Position numbers and translations under genes: made by a program. Of a stretch of 64,000 nucleotides of DNA, positions 25,560 to 38,112 are shown piece after piece; position 1 is the stretch's first letter, and each line of letters opens with the position of its first letter. The notes beneath the pieces were generated by a model. It was not told where the DNA came from, ran no database searches, and saw nothing but the letters and a program-made list of their open reading frames with translations. This stretch comes from Camelus bactrianus (taxonomy: Eukaryota > Chordata > Mammalia > Artiodactyla > Camelidae): NCBI RefSeq assembly GCF_048773025.1, contig NC_133540.1, positions 80,851,501 to 80,915,500 of the forward strand, written 5' to 3'.

Positions 25560-27285
25560 AGTAAATCATAACAAAGAATTTCTTGGGATGGCAAACAAAA
25601 ATGTGTATCTAGGTATTTCAGTTTAATCTTATTATATTCCATTACCTGAGGTTCATGATGAATAATAAGACATTATATTATTGAATGTTATGGAAAAACA
25701 CTTACAGATAAGAGAAAACATGATAAAAACAGGATATCTAAATCAGATTATGTGTAAAATAAAAACGGACAACTTTGGAAGAGTCCCATTGGTCTCTCTC
25801 ATTGACCTCCCTAATATTAACTTGCTGATATGGCAAGTTAGCTAATTTCAGTATTACCTATGATTTTTAATACCCATAGAATAGAAAAATTAGAAGGAAT
25901 GAGGCCATTTCTTCCTGTTCTCCACCTTCCACCCATAGGAAAATGAAATTTGAGTCAAGCAGGGCTTTGGGTCCTAAAGAATTGGGGTTTCAATTGCCCC
26001 CAGGGTAGAAATAATGGGTTTTCTTTTTTAAAAGAGAAGAATAAGTCCAAGAGAAAAGTTTTACAATATGAAACTTGAAAGTTAGGGGGTTTAATACTAT
26101 CTGACTTGGGAAATTTCTGAGGGAGAGGTGATGTCTGCAGATTCCTGGAATAGTGAGGAATGATTCTTTCTTCTACTAAAGAATACAGGGCAGGTGACAG
26201 AAACTCAGAAGATTAATTGCAAGCTTAATATAAGTAGGAAAAGACCTCTTTGGGGAAAGACTGTGTAGCCTCCTTGACACAGAAGCAGTGGAAGCTTCTT
26301 GTCCCTCCCTTTTTGGGGAACTCTGCAAACTTGGATGAAAAGGAAATTAAGTGGTCCAATGAATACTGAAATTTAAATTCCCATCCACATGTGAAATGGA
26401 GACTCAGGATAACTTAGATTTGTTTAAAAAGAATAAAATAAATGTAACTTTCCCTGCATCTCAATATTGTAGTAGAATAACCATCATAACCTCCACAGCA
26501 GATCCACTCCATGCAGAGCAGATTAAAATGCAGAGGACTAGACCACATTTGGACATGTAACATGGGATTCATCAAAAACAGACAATTAAAAATTCTGCCC
26601 TGGATATAAGAATATGCTTTCTCAGTGAACATCTCTGCAATCACAGCATCAACAGTGGTACCTGAGCACAGGCTCAAGAGGGAAAAGACAGGAAATCCAA
26701 GTAAGCATATATTACAGAAAAACAACACTCATCTTTCATTAAAAAATTGTCACCGGAAGAAGAAGCCTGGAATTTTACTTCTTGAATATCCAATCATTTT
26801 TTAAAAGTGCATTTCAGGGAGAATTCCATTCTAATATAGAAAGAAATATTCCAAATGATATAAGGTCCAAGTTAAATAAAGCTAACTATCCATTTGCAAC
26901 ATAATTGACAGCATTCCTGACAAAAAGGTGTTATTTATCTGAACAGTTAAATGGCCTTCAAACTACTGCTTCAATCATAAAGAAATTAATTTAAAAATTT
27001 AAGATTGCACAGCATCCTATGTGGCATTCATGCATGCTGGTCATTACGAAGTTTTTGTTTGTGTATTTTACAAAAATATTCAGTAGAATGTCATCATGTA
27101 AAGCTTTATTAAAACACTGGTAAATATTTATGCCTCTTTTTTCCTTATTGAAGATTCAGTTGCATGCCATGAATCGAAAAGAAAAATAAATCTAATCTTA
27201 TATAACACTGCTCTCCAATTAGCTCAAAACTGGTATAAATGTAATAAAGAGTACCAAAGGGCTCTTTAATTTTGGTGACATCAGC
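25560..27285. other. Unrecognised sequence
   Basis: No gene or repeat named. The 104-codon minus-strand frame at 26414-26728 has hydrophobic stretches near its start but no family resemblance that I can see, no splice context and no promoter. I treat it as chance. Confidence 0.5.
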
Positions 27286-27289
27286 AATA

Positions 27290-30114
27290 TTCATGGCTGA
27301 ACAGGAAGCCCTAGCCCTCCTTCTCCCACAAAGATAGCAAAATTAACAAGATACAGTCCAAAAAAAAGACTTCAGGAGAACTCCAGAAAACAGCTAAAAA
27401 GTTACAGTACTTCAGGCAAACTCAAATCAAGGAACAGATGCATTTCAACAGGTAAGAAAAGTGATTCATAACAACTGCAATAGATAAACCTTTCCACACG
27501 ACAGCATAGATTGGTGCAAGTGGAAGGAAAAGCCCCAATCACAGCTTCTTTGACAGGGAACAAAGATGAGTGAAATGTATGTCTGATGTTCCACCTTTTG
27601 GGAGAACTGCCTTTGACAGACTGATTTTGTGCCTTCTGATTTTTAGTGCTGATGAGGAAATGGCATTCTTTTAATTCCTGGGGGCCACTAAGAACACACG
27701 AGAGCTCAGCAGCTTGTTCAGTGCCAGAGAATCTGCAGTACTATGGAAAGACACCAGAAGGAGCAAGAGATTGTCAGTTATTAAAAAAGACACAAGCAGA
27801 CCTCTCTACTTAGGAAATGACATGTACAGGCCCCCAAAAGACACATCCCTGGAAAAGGTTTGAGAATCCCTGAGAGTCTTTAGCTGGACTGACTGGTGAA
27901 GGTCTTCCTCTATCCAAAGATAGTCAGGAGGAGTGCTGTTTTTCAAATGTATATACCCCAGAAAAACATAACAAGGCATGTGAAGAGATAGAAAAATGTG
28001 GCTCAATCAAACAATCAAAATAAATCTGTAGAAACTGTCCCTAAATAAAAGAAGATCTATGAATTAACTGCCAAAGAATTTGGAACAATAGTGGTTAATT
28101 TGTTCAGTCTACTACAAGGGAACACAGACAACTAAATCAAATCAGGAAAATAATGCATAAACAAAGGGAGAATAACAACAAGAGATGATAATAATTTAAA
28201 AAAAATAAAAAGCAAGAAATTCTAGAGCTGAAGAATACAATAAATGAATTGAAAATTTCACTAGTGTGGTTCAATAGCAGAAACTTGATCTCAATCAAAA
28301 GAAAGAATGAGCAAACTTGAATATAGGTCATTTGAAGTTATCCAATCAGAGGAACAAAAAGAAAACAAAAATAAAGAAAGCCAAAGGGACTAATGGTATA
28401 CTATCAAGCAGGCAAATAGCCACATTACGAGAGTCCTAGAAGGAAAAGAAAGAGAAAAGAACAGTGAGTTTGTCTGAAGAAATAATAGTCAAAAAATCTC
28501 AAATATGAGAAGAAAACAGACCTCCAAATGCCAGTTCAAAGGATTCCAACTAAGATAACCCAAAGAGGTAACTGAAGGTACTTCAAAAAAAAAAGTTTCA
28601 CACAGATGATTTTATATAATCTCAAAATAATCCTTTTTTTCCTCCTACCCTTATATCAAAACATATATTAAAACATATTAAAATTGCCTTAAAATTTAAA
28701 AAATAGTTTGAAATAAATAAAAATGGAAACATAACACACAAAAACTTATGGGATACAGCAACCCAGCTCTAACAGGAAAGTTTATAGTGAAAAATGCCTA
28801 CCTACATCAAAGAAAGAAAGATCTGAAATAAAAAACCTAATCTCACACCTCAAGGCACTAGATAATGAACAAATGAAGCCCAAAGTTAGTAGAAGGAGAG
28901 AAATAACAAAGATCAGAGTGGAAATGAAATAGAAATTAAGGAGACAATAGAAAAGATCTATGCAACTATCTTCTATAAAAGATAAAAAGAGACAAAGTTT
29001 TAGCTAGTCTACCAAGAAAAAAAGAGAAGTCTCAAATAAAATTACGAATAAGAGGGGAACCATTACAAGTGAAACTACAGGAATATAAAGGATTATAAGA
29101 TTACCCTAAACAATTATACACCAACAAATTGGATAACCTAGAAGAAATGGATAAACTCTTAGAAACATACAACAATGCTGAATCATGAGTAAATATAAAA
29201 TATGAACAGAATAATAAAGAGATTGAACTAGTAAATGAAATCTCCCAATAATGTCCAGGACTAGATGGCTTCATTGGTGAATTCTACCAAATATTTAAAG
29301 AATTAATACCAACCTTGCTCAAAAACTTCCAAAAAAATGAATAAATGGGAATTATTTTAAACTAATTTGTAAGGCCCAAAGCCAGATAAGAACACTACAA
29401 GAAAACTATAGACTAACATTCCCCACGGATATTGATCCTAAAATCTGCAACAAAATATAAGCAAATTGAATTTAGCAACACATTACAATGATTATACACC
29501 ATGACTGAGTGGGATTTATGTCTGGAATGCAAGGGTGATTCAACATATAAAAATATCAATCAGTGTGATACACTACAGTAACAGAATAAAAGAAACAAAA
29601 ACCACAAGATTATTTCATTTGATTCAGAAAAAGCCTTTGACAAAATTCTACACCCTGTCATAATAAAAACACTCTTCAAACGAGAATAAAAGGAAATTAC
29701 TTCAACTTAATATAAGCCATATATGAAAAGCTCATAGTTAACATTGTTGAAAAGCTTTCTTTCTAAAATTAAGAAGGCAATACTGACCTCTCTCACATTT
29801 CTATTCAACATCATAGTGAACGTCCTACCCAAAGCATTTGGGCAAGAAAAAGATACAAAAAGCATGCAGATTGGAAAGGAAGAAGTAAGACTTCTCCTCA
29901 CAGTTGATATGCTCTTATATGTAGAAAACCCTAAATATTCCACAAAATTATTAGAAGTAGTAAACAAATTCAGCAAAGTAGCAGACTCTAAAATCAACAC
30001 ACAAAATAAATTGTGATTTTATACATTAACAATGGGCAATCTGAAAAGGAAGTAAAGACCACAATCTGACCTACAATAGCATCCAAAAAATAAAATACTT
30101 AGGACTAAACTTAA
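27290..30114 (+). mobile_element. Old L1 LINE: 5' region, ORF1 and ORF2 (first part)
   Basis: Plus-strand L1 of L1MA/L1MB age. From about 27780 the text 'gacctctctacttagg', 'agctggactgactggtgaag' and 'tctgtagaaactgtcccta' follows the old L1 5' region. The ORF1 coiled-coil region follows at 28210-28570 ('attctagagctgaagaatac', 'aacttgaatataggtcattt', 'gagtcctagaaggaaaagaa'). After a large internal loss, ORF2 resumes at about 28740 and runs through the reverse transcriptase. At 29744-30016 the translation reads 'LTVDMLLYVENPKYST', equivalent to intact L1 'FADDMILYIENPKDST'. The catalytic FADD box is therefore changed to LTVD. Many stops and frame changes are present and the copy is long dead. 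It continues beyond an LTR insertion at 30641. Confidence 0.93.
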
Positions 30115-30640
30115 TGAAGAGCCATGTTGAAAGTTTAAACTATTCTATATTATTGCATTCATTTTGTGTGGCTAACTAGCCTGCAGTGGGATTGAACTGT
30201 CATTATTCCCTCACTCTAGTCCATGCCTTAAATAGCACCTCATAGAGTCAAAAATAAATATAAGTTCCTGATATGATTCCATCAATGTCCCTTATAATGA
30301 AGTCTCTTCTGTCTCCCAGCTCCTTCCCTGTGTACACCTTAAATAAGACGCCCATGGAACTTACTAAAATTTGCTATTTTATTTTGAATTGACCAATCCA
30401 AGCTCAGCCCAGGAATCCCAAAGCATTCTACTTGCAAACCCTAATAAATGTGCCCCAGATCCTGCTGCTTACTCTGCCTGCACCTCGCCTTGACCTCCCC
30501 ATATGGTTCCTCAAGACATGCTGTGTACCTCCTTTAGGACCTGTGAGTAATAAACTTATTTCATTTCACTTTCCCTTGTGGTCTTTTCTGAACCCAGATT
30601 CACTACCTGAGACTATAAGGCTCTACTTAACAAATGTTAA
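30115..30640 (+). mobile_element. LTR-like element nested in the L1 (fossil)
   Basis: This 0.5-kb block interrupts L1 ORF2. L1 text stops at 'aggactaaacttaa' and resumes at 'ccaaaaagtcaagac', exactly contiguous in the L1 consensus ('aatttaaccaaagaggtcaa'). The flanks 'cttaa' (30110-30114) and 'tttaa' (30641-30645) are a near-matching 5-bp duplication. Inside are a CCAAT-like 'gaccaatccaag', two 'aataaa' signals (30443-30448, 30549-30554) and a pyrimidine-rich 'cactttcccttgtggtcttt' near the end, which is LTR-like. I cannot name the family. A TTAA-targeting DNA transposon is the alternative. It is younger than the host L1. Confidence 0.65.
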
Positions 30641-32300
30641 TTTAACCAAAAAGTCAAGACAAAAGACTTGTACACTGATAATACAAAATGTTGCTGAAAG
30701 AAATTAAAGACACCAATAAATAGACACCTAGTGTTCATGGATTAGAAAAAATACTATTAAAATATCCATACTACCCAAAATGATCTACAGATTCAGTGGA
30801 ATCCTTATCAATATCACAATGAAATTTTTTTTTCAGAAATAGAAATAAAATTCTATAATTGATGTGGAATCTTAAAGAATCTAGAATAACAAAAACAATC
30901 CTCGGAAAGAAAACAAAGATTCAATCATTGTATTTTCTGATTTCAAAATCTATTACAAATCTACAGTAATTTAGACATTGATGCACTGGTATACAGACAG
31001 ATATACAGACCAATGAAATCAAATAGAAAGCATAGAAATAAATCATCACTTATATGGTCAAATGATATTTGAGAAGACTGCCAATAATGGGCAAAGAATA
31101 TTCTCTTGAACAAATGGTGTTGAGAAAACTGGATATCCACATGTGCTGAAATTGGATCCTGTGTTACACCATACACAAAAAGTAACGAATAGATTAAAGA
31201 CTAAATATAAGACTTAAAACTATAAAACTCCTAAAAAAATAGGGGAAATTCTTCATGACATTGGATCTGGCAAAGATTTCTTGGCTATTACACCAAAAAT
31301 GCAAGCAACAAAAGCAGTAATACACTAGCGGGGCTACATCAATCTTAACAACTTCCGTGAAGCAAAGAAAACAATCAACTTAGTGAAAAGGCAACCTATG
31401 GAATGGGAGAAATTATTTCCAAACCGTGTATCTGATAAGTAGTTAATATCCAAAATAGAAAGTTCTATAACTCAGAAACAACATAAATAGTCTCATTAAA
31501 TGAGCAAAGGACTTGAACAGACATTTCTCCAGGTTAGATATATAAGTGCCCCAAAAGCACACGAAAGAACTTCAACATGACCAAATATCTGGGGAATGCA
31601 AATTGAAACCACAATGGGCTGTCACCTCACACCTGTTAGATGGCTACTATCACAAAAATAGAAAATACAAGTGTTGGCAAAAATGTGGAAGAATTAGAAC
31701 CCTTGTCTTCTGCTGGTGGGCATGTAAGATGGTACAGCCATTATGGAATACAGTATGGAAGTTTCTCAAAATACTAAAATTAAAACTACTGTATGATCAA
31801 CCAATCCCACTTCTGGGATATATTCAAAGGAACAGAAATCAAGAACTTGAAGAGAAATTTGCACTTCCATGTTTATTTCAGCAATATTCACAATAGCCAA
31901 GATATACAAGCAATCTAAATGTCAGCTGACAGAGGAATGGATAAAGAAAATGCGGTATATAAATATATACAGTGGAATATTATTTAACCTTAAAAAGAAG
32001 GAGATCCTGTCATATGATACAACATAGATGAGCACTGACTATACAGTGTTAAGTGAAATAAACCAGTCACAAAAAGACAAATACTGCATGATTTCATTTG
32101 CATGAGTTATCTAAAATAGTCCACCTCTTAGAAACAGAAAGTAGAATGATGGTTGCCATGGGCTGGGAAGAGGGGAGTTGTTGTTCAACAGGTATAAAGT
32201 TTCAGTTTTGAGGGATGAAAAAGTTCTAGAGAACTACTGCACACATAAAAATGGTTAAGATGAAAAAATTTATTTTATGTGTTTCCTACCACAAGAAAAC
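30641..32300 (+). mobile_element. Old L1 LINE, continuation: ORF2 3' part and 3' UTR
   Basis: Continuation of the L1 that starts near 27290. ORF2 text resumes with 'gacttgtacactgataatac' and 'gttcatggattagaaaaaat', and runs through 'ggctacatcaatcttaacaa'. The frame at 31546-31896 encodes the C-terminal part (for example 'RKYKCWQKCGRIRTLVFCWW', equivalent to L1 'GNKYWRGCGEKGTLLHCWWE'). The 3' UTR follows with 'ggttgccatgggctgggaag', 'taaagtttcagttttgaggg' and 'aaatggttaagatgaaaaaa', ending at 'tacca' plus an A-rich tail near 32300. This 3' UTR fits L1MA9/L1MB1. With the 5' portion this is about 4.5 kb of one element. Confidence 0.93.
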
Positions 32301-32304
32301 AAAG

Positions 32305-33640
32305 AATGAGAGAGCACTCTATGTAGCTATATGGAAAATTTTCCAACTTGCATATTTTATATAAATGTGACAAGGAATAGAACTTGCTTCCATTTAAATT
32401 AAACATGTGAGAAAGACTATATATGCCGTGTGTATGTATATGCATTTTAAAAAAATCTCTGGAAGGATAAAAATAATTCCCCTAGGTATTAAACAAAATT
32501 GCTACCTATTATATTGGAGCTAAAAGGTTACAATGATATCAAACTGTAGCTCTTAAATACTGTGTCTGAGAAAGTACAAAGAAATACAAAAGCTTTAGGT
32601 ATGGTTTACATTTGGTAAACAGGAACAAATACTTAAATACAAGCTATCAAGCTCCTTATGCATGGAAAATAGACAATACTTCTTTCTTTTCCAAAGAAAC
32701 TGAGAAAAAAGTAAGAGCTGAATTTAGAGTTCAATCAGAGATAACGAGAATAATCTCATAAAATAACAAAAATAATCTCATAACAAAGGAGCATCAAAAA
32801 CACTTGAGATGAATTATTTTTGTCTTTTCTAAACTGAATTCTGTATTCAGTCTACTTTTTAGTCACATTTCCTGAAACCATCTATAATACAGATGGCAGC
32901 CACGACATTTTGGGGACAAAAGTGTATGAAGGGGCACATCAAGCATACTTGAGATTCTTTCCTCTTTCACTTTTTTCTCTGACTGTATCCTTCAAATATT
33001 GCTTTAGATATAGCACTGAAAGCATCACAAAAATCTAGTTCAGCAAAATCTCTGGTCTTAGTTCTAGATAAAAATGGAAAGATCCGGTGGTCATAAATCT
33101 GTGAATACAATTTATTGAACACATTTTTCAAGTCATTGCGGTGAGACAAACCAAATTGAAGTAAGTCTATGTGCATGTCTGTTTTATTCCATCTTGTATG
33201 AAAAGGGCCCACCCTGGATTGGGTCCAAATTGACAGAAGAGCTTTAGAAGAGTGATAAATTTTAATATATCTGTTAGCTGATAATGATTAATGGCCATAC
33301 CTCAAACTCTTTAAGAAGTTTGAGATTTAAAGTGGCTCACTACTTCTAGGCAGATTTATCAGAGACAGTTAACTGATGTCTTTCTATCATGAAAATTATC
33401 CAAACTAAAAAGACTCCCTGTTGGAAGTTGATTGGAGATATAACTAATATAATAAGGATCTTTCATATTATCCAGACAATTTGCTTTGGAAAATGCTAGT
33501 TTACATGAAATATAATTTTATTAGTTTAACCTAATGACCAAGGTAATGGAAATTAATTAAATTTGATTTACAAGATCATTAAAATTGTGTAATTCAGATT
33601 TCTTTTATCTAGTGAGGTTACAACAAAAGTATTTTCTTTT
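32305..33640. other. Unrecognised sequence
   Basis: No gene or named repeat. The minus-strand 81-codon frame at 32967-33212 shows no domain that I recognise. Confidence 0.5.
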
Positions 33641-33656
33641 TGAAAGTCATCATTGT

Positions 33657-33844
33657 GGGAGTTTGAGATTTGCAGATACTAACTAATATATATAAAATAT
33701 ATCAGTAGTAACTTATGGTGAAAGGGAATGTGAAAATGAAGATGTGTATGTTCATTTATAACTGAAGCATTATGCCGCACACCAGAAATTGACATAACAT
33801 TGTAAACTGACTATACTTCAATAAAAATATATATATAACAAAAA
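33657..33844 (+). mobile_element. Very short L1 3' tail with perfect 14-bp target duplication
   Basis: Only the last 188 bp of an L1 3' UTR inserted: 'gggagtttgagatttgcaga', 'ttatgccgcacaccagaaat', 'tgacataacattgtaaactg', 'actatacttcaataaaaa' and an A-rich tail. The 14-mer 'aaagtcatcattgt' flanks it at 33643-33656 and 33845-33858 without mismatch, the mark of target-primed reverse transcription. The 3' UTR type is the same as at 8160-9130 and 50951-51446. The intact duplication suggests a comparatively young copy. Confidence 0.96.
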
Positions 33845-34389
33845 AAAGTCATCATTGTATTTATAAAAAAAGTATAAATTAACCCAGTCTTCTCTAAAGC
33901 AACCATATATTTGTAGAATAAACTCTCCAACAGGAAATAAGGGTCTCCATATTAATGTTACTTCCACAGAATAACTGATGTTATCACAGCTCACGTTACA
34001 GGCTTTTCCTTGAGCTGTCTTTGTAGTAGCTGACAGCTACTAAGTTTTTGTTAAAACAGTTTATAAATACACAAAAGATTCACTTGAACGCTACTGGAAA
34101 TACTAGCAAACTTAAAATAACAACTTTAAAAATGCAAGCATTATTTAACCTACGATGTTATATGCCCATAGATAAAATTACAGTAGGTTCACCTGAGTGT
34201 GAAAACTTCCCTACACACCAGTTATGATCTTGATCTATCAGTATTTTCAACTTGGAGGGCTTGTTAAGTATTTTAGAATTCACTGATTACAATTATGTTG
34301 ATTTTTTTCACTTGAAAATATACTTAGAACGATAAGGTAATTTTTTTTTTCCTGAAGGTGTTACATTAACACAATGGCAAATAAAGTTC

Positions 34390-34807
34390 TGTCTTTAAAA
34401 GAAGGAAGGCCTTGATTCTAACAAAATCCAATGCTGAGGCAGGTCATTAAGAAGATATGACTGTCAACGAACCTTGACCTGGACTCTGGCAGTTGGAGGC
34501 TTCAAACCCCCTCCCCTGTCCTTGGAATGTGTGTTCTGCTTGCCTTCTCTGTTTTCAAAAGCTGCCCCAAGGGTATATAGCCTTGAGATAGAAATATGTT
34601 GTTGATATTATTTGGATGGTATACATGACTGAATCCAATTATGAACTCTATATAAACTTTCAAGGTTTGGTAGGTAGGTGCAGAAATCTACTCTTCTTGA
34701 GGGTAACCAAGACAAGCCTTGTAAGTTGGTTCTCTTGCTTATTAAACCTGACACCTGCTAATCCGGAGTGATCTGCCTATTTCTTTGGTCCCTTTCTGCC
34801 TTTCACA
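34390..34807 (+). mobile_element. ERV1-like LTR with possible primer-binding-site remnant (fossil)
   Basis: Starts 'tgtctttaaaagaagg' and ends '...cctttcaca'. Inside are a 'ctatataaac' TATA-like box (about 34649-34658), a 'ttattaaacc' polyadenylation-like block (about 34740-34750) and 'cctatttctttggtcccttt' close to the end, the usual gammaretroviral LTR order. Immediately after the CA end comes 'tgtgggggccaattt', which resembles the proline-tRNA primer-binding site (consensus begins TGGGGGCTCG). That suggests the left LTR of a provirus of which little else remains. Family assignment is inference. Confidence 0.62.
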
Positions 34808-34809
34808 TG

Positions 34810-37800
34810 TGGGGGCCAATTTCAGATAATACCTAGGAAGTTCCTGGGACACATTGTTTACTTGCATATAAAACTACTGAAAATCATATCAAAATCCGTG
34901 TCAGTATATTCTTGTTAATACAATAGATTGAAAATACTTCTCTCCCTTCGGTTTACTAAAGACACTGTGCTACTATGGTTCCCCTCATTTTTCTCTTATT
35001 TTTTTCTAGTTTCCTTTTTCTACTTCTACTTTTCAAAGCCTCAACTTTCTCTATTTCTGTGTTGACTTGCTCCCTCAAAAGATTCACTCTCTTCCATAGT
35101 TTTCATTATCTCCTCTCTCCTGATAAATGTGAAGCAAATATTTCATGCCAGTATTGATCATTTTTACCAATTCAGGCAAAACCTTGAAGGGAGTTATTTT
35201 AGAATATTAAATATTACTAAAAGTTTAAATGGTCATCTAACGTATATGTGTATGTACTGAATCAATCATTTGATTTAACAATACTACGCAAATAGGTGGC
35301 AAATTACATTAGGCTTGTCCTAAAGGATTATCTCTAATTATATACCATATTGGAAGATATCTACATTGTTATTAACATGCTCAATACAGCAATACACTAT
35401 TGTGAGAAAGATTTCAAGCAATTTTAGAAAAGGAGTGAAATTTGGTTATTATTGAATCAGTATGGTTGTCTTAAGATGCAGTCCAACTTTGGGAAATGCT
35501 ATTATCATAATGATAGATCTAACAACACAAGATTGAATTTTAAAATTTCTCTGCATGTTTATAATTATAAGGCTTTTTTAGAAGTGAACAAAAAGAGTGA
35601 AGTAAATTGAGGTTGGAAATAATTTTAGACAATCGTTCTCAAAGCATAATCAAAATTTCTTACTTTGTTCAAATGTTTGCCTAGCTCTATTTGTAACTGA
35701 AAATAATGTATTAATCACAACATGAGCATGCTTAATTTACCCCATGCACAGGAAGTAAAGTAAAATAAAGTCCTTAATTATTCCTATGTTGAGAAAATCA
35801 TGAATTTAAAGCTCTTAATCTCTAAGGTAGAAAAGAAGTGGTTATTGCATTTACCTATATGAAGTCTAAGAGTGTAATACAGATTTTTGTAAATTAGAGC
35901 AGTAATACTGGAAGTATTACATGGTACAGAATGTTGGGTATACAAAAAGAAGAAAGAAGAGTCTAGAAATTCCAAAAATTGCATGTTTGATATTAAAAAA
36001 AACTCTCACTTTCATGTATTTCACTTTTTATTCCATACATAAATGCCAAAAAATTAGTTGTAAGAATTTAAAGACAAATTTTACATTTTGATACTGAGTA
36101 AAATATGGCAAATTACGAGCTAGCATGTTGAAGGGAAAATAGTGTTTATTATTTGGGGGGTCGTTGTGTATGTGTAGCCAGATTAAGATAAGTTAATAGT
36201 GTGGGAAAAGTGTGAAAAAAGTTGAGCCCCAACAATTCAGTATTTTTCTATGGTTGTCAGAGAAAAACAGAATAGAAAATTGAGCTGGACCTATGACTCA
36301 AAAATCAAATAAAGTATCAGATTAAAACCAGAGATCTTAGGTTAGCAATTAGTTTTCATGTTCATTCACAACGAATCTTCTGCAGATGTAAAATTCATCT
36401 GTTGTATAGTGTTCTAGTTCTCCTTCTATTTTTCAGCATAAGGTACTAATGAGATATGAACTGAATAGTTAGTACCAGAGAGAAATAAAGCTCATAAAAT
36501 ATCCCAAATTGGCATAATAAGCTATTAAAATCATTGAGATTTTACATAATAAAGAGTCAGGATAAACTCATGTTAAGAAGACAAGTTTTAGAAACAGAAT
36601 GAAAGGGGTTCAAATCTTGGCTTTAAAATATTATGTTACAGATATTAATATTTATATATAATAATCCTTTGGTAACTTTTTCTTCTGCATTTCAGAGGAG
36701 AAAAAGAAGTTCAGAAAGGAATACTGATGTAGGTTTCTTTTTAATTAAATGGAATAATCTATGCAATGTTTCTAGCATGGGTCTGGTATATTCTAGTATG
36801 TATTCAAGAAAAGGAAATTCTTTATTAGACATGTGCATTATTGTTACTTTTGAAATTCAGAATCATTAAGCTATTTATAACACAGTTTCATTTTACCACT
36901 ATATAAAATCTCAAAACTTACTTAACTTTCCAATATTTTCTTTATCTTATTTTTATTGTCTTTCATCTAACAGTATCTTACTGAGGAAGAGGAATCAATA
37001 GTGGAGAGAGGATGAGTCATATTAACAAAATAAGATACTTTCCACTGGATATTTTGATCTAGTGTATATTACGGTGCTATTAATCATTATGGGGATTCAT
37101 AACACTCGACAGACTGATAGCCTTAGCTTAGAGATCAAAAAGTTTGTCATTAAATTTTGAAATTTGCATTATTAAAACAAATCAGTGAAGACTATCAACT
37201 CACAATAGCTCTATATAGATGTTTTTTAAGTTTACTATTGGAAGGAAATAGTTCAAGGAGTACCATGTTGACTTTTAACATCCCAGCTTGCTCAGTCTTT
37301 CTCTTATCACACTTAGGTAAAAATGTTTTTGTATTCACCTACCAAGTGATTTCAAATATAAAGTAAAAATAATCAGTGCCATGAACAATAACAAGGACAA
37401 AAAAGATAGGGAAAACAGTGTAAATAGGTAGTAAAAATAATTTAGTAAAAAAAAAAAATCAGTAAAAACTGTATTTTAAAAATACATATGTCAGGGACAT
37501 TGGTTAGCATCATTATTTTAAGAGTAAATGTTTTGTGCTATTTATTTTTGAATTGGCATCATTAATCTTAGTGTTATAACTCTGAATCATAAAGGTAATT
37601 CAATCATAAGACATAAAATGTAATTTCACCAAATTTGAATAAAAATTCCTTTTTACTATGAATTTCCTAGGGGGAAAAAAAATCAAAGTCCAAAGGAAAT
37701 AAAGACCAGATAATATATTTTAAATTTTGTCTATTAAAGTTTAAAAAAAAAAAGCCTGGAATTTATCTTTCTCGCATCTTACTCTGTTTATTCAGTGTTA

Positions 37801-37915
37801 GTTGTACGAGTCTCTTGATGATTCTGTAATAGGTCTAGCCAGTAAAATAAATAGATTTTAAGGTCATTCTGTAGTTTTTCAGTCCCACTAGCTTTCCAGT
37901 CAGTTTTTGCCAAAC

Positions 37916-37947
<32 letters not shown>

Positions 37948-38110
37948 GCCACAATCTGTTGATAAGCCATTTCTCCCATTTGATTAAAGATCATCATAAG
38001 CTATTTGTGATACTTTTCTTTCCCTTCTAGTATATTGGAAAGCTTGCCTTTCATTTGAAAGTAAGCACATGTCTTTTTTTGGCTGAACCCCACAATTGGA
38101 CACTTTGCTC
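34810..38110. other. Mostly unrecognised AT-rich stretch
   Basis: No gene found. A diverged MIR may lie at about 36600-36830 ('ggttcaaatcttggctttaa' and 'tctagcatgggtctggtata'). It holds A/T homopolymers at 37741-37751 and 37923-37947. Short frames here, including the T-rich one at 34975-35157, are not supported as genes. Confidence 0.45.
37923..37947. repeat. 25-bp poly(A) run
   Basis: An uninterrupted run of 25 A. It could be the tail of a decayed retrotransposed copy, but I do not recognise the sequence 5' of it. Confidence 0.95.
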
Positions 38111-38112
38111 AC

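Noticed and set aside
31546-31896. 116-codon plus-strand protein-coding gene
   Set aside because: It is a surviving fragment of L1 ORF2 within the decayed L1 at 27290-32300.
37741-37947. Processed pseudogene ending in the poly(A) runs at 37741 and 37923
   Set aside because: I could not recognise any mRNA-like sequence upstream of either A run and saw no target duplication.
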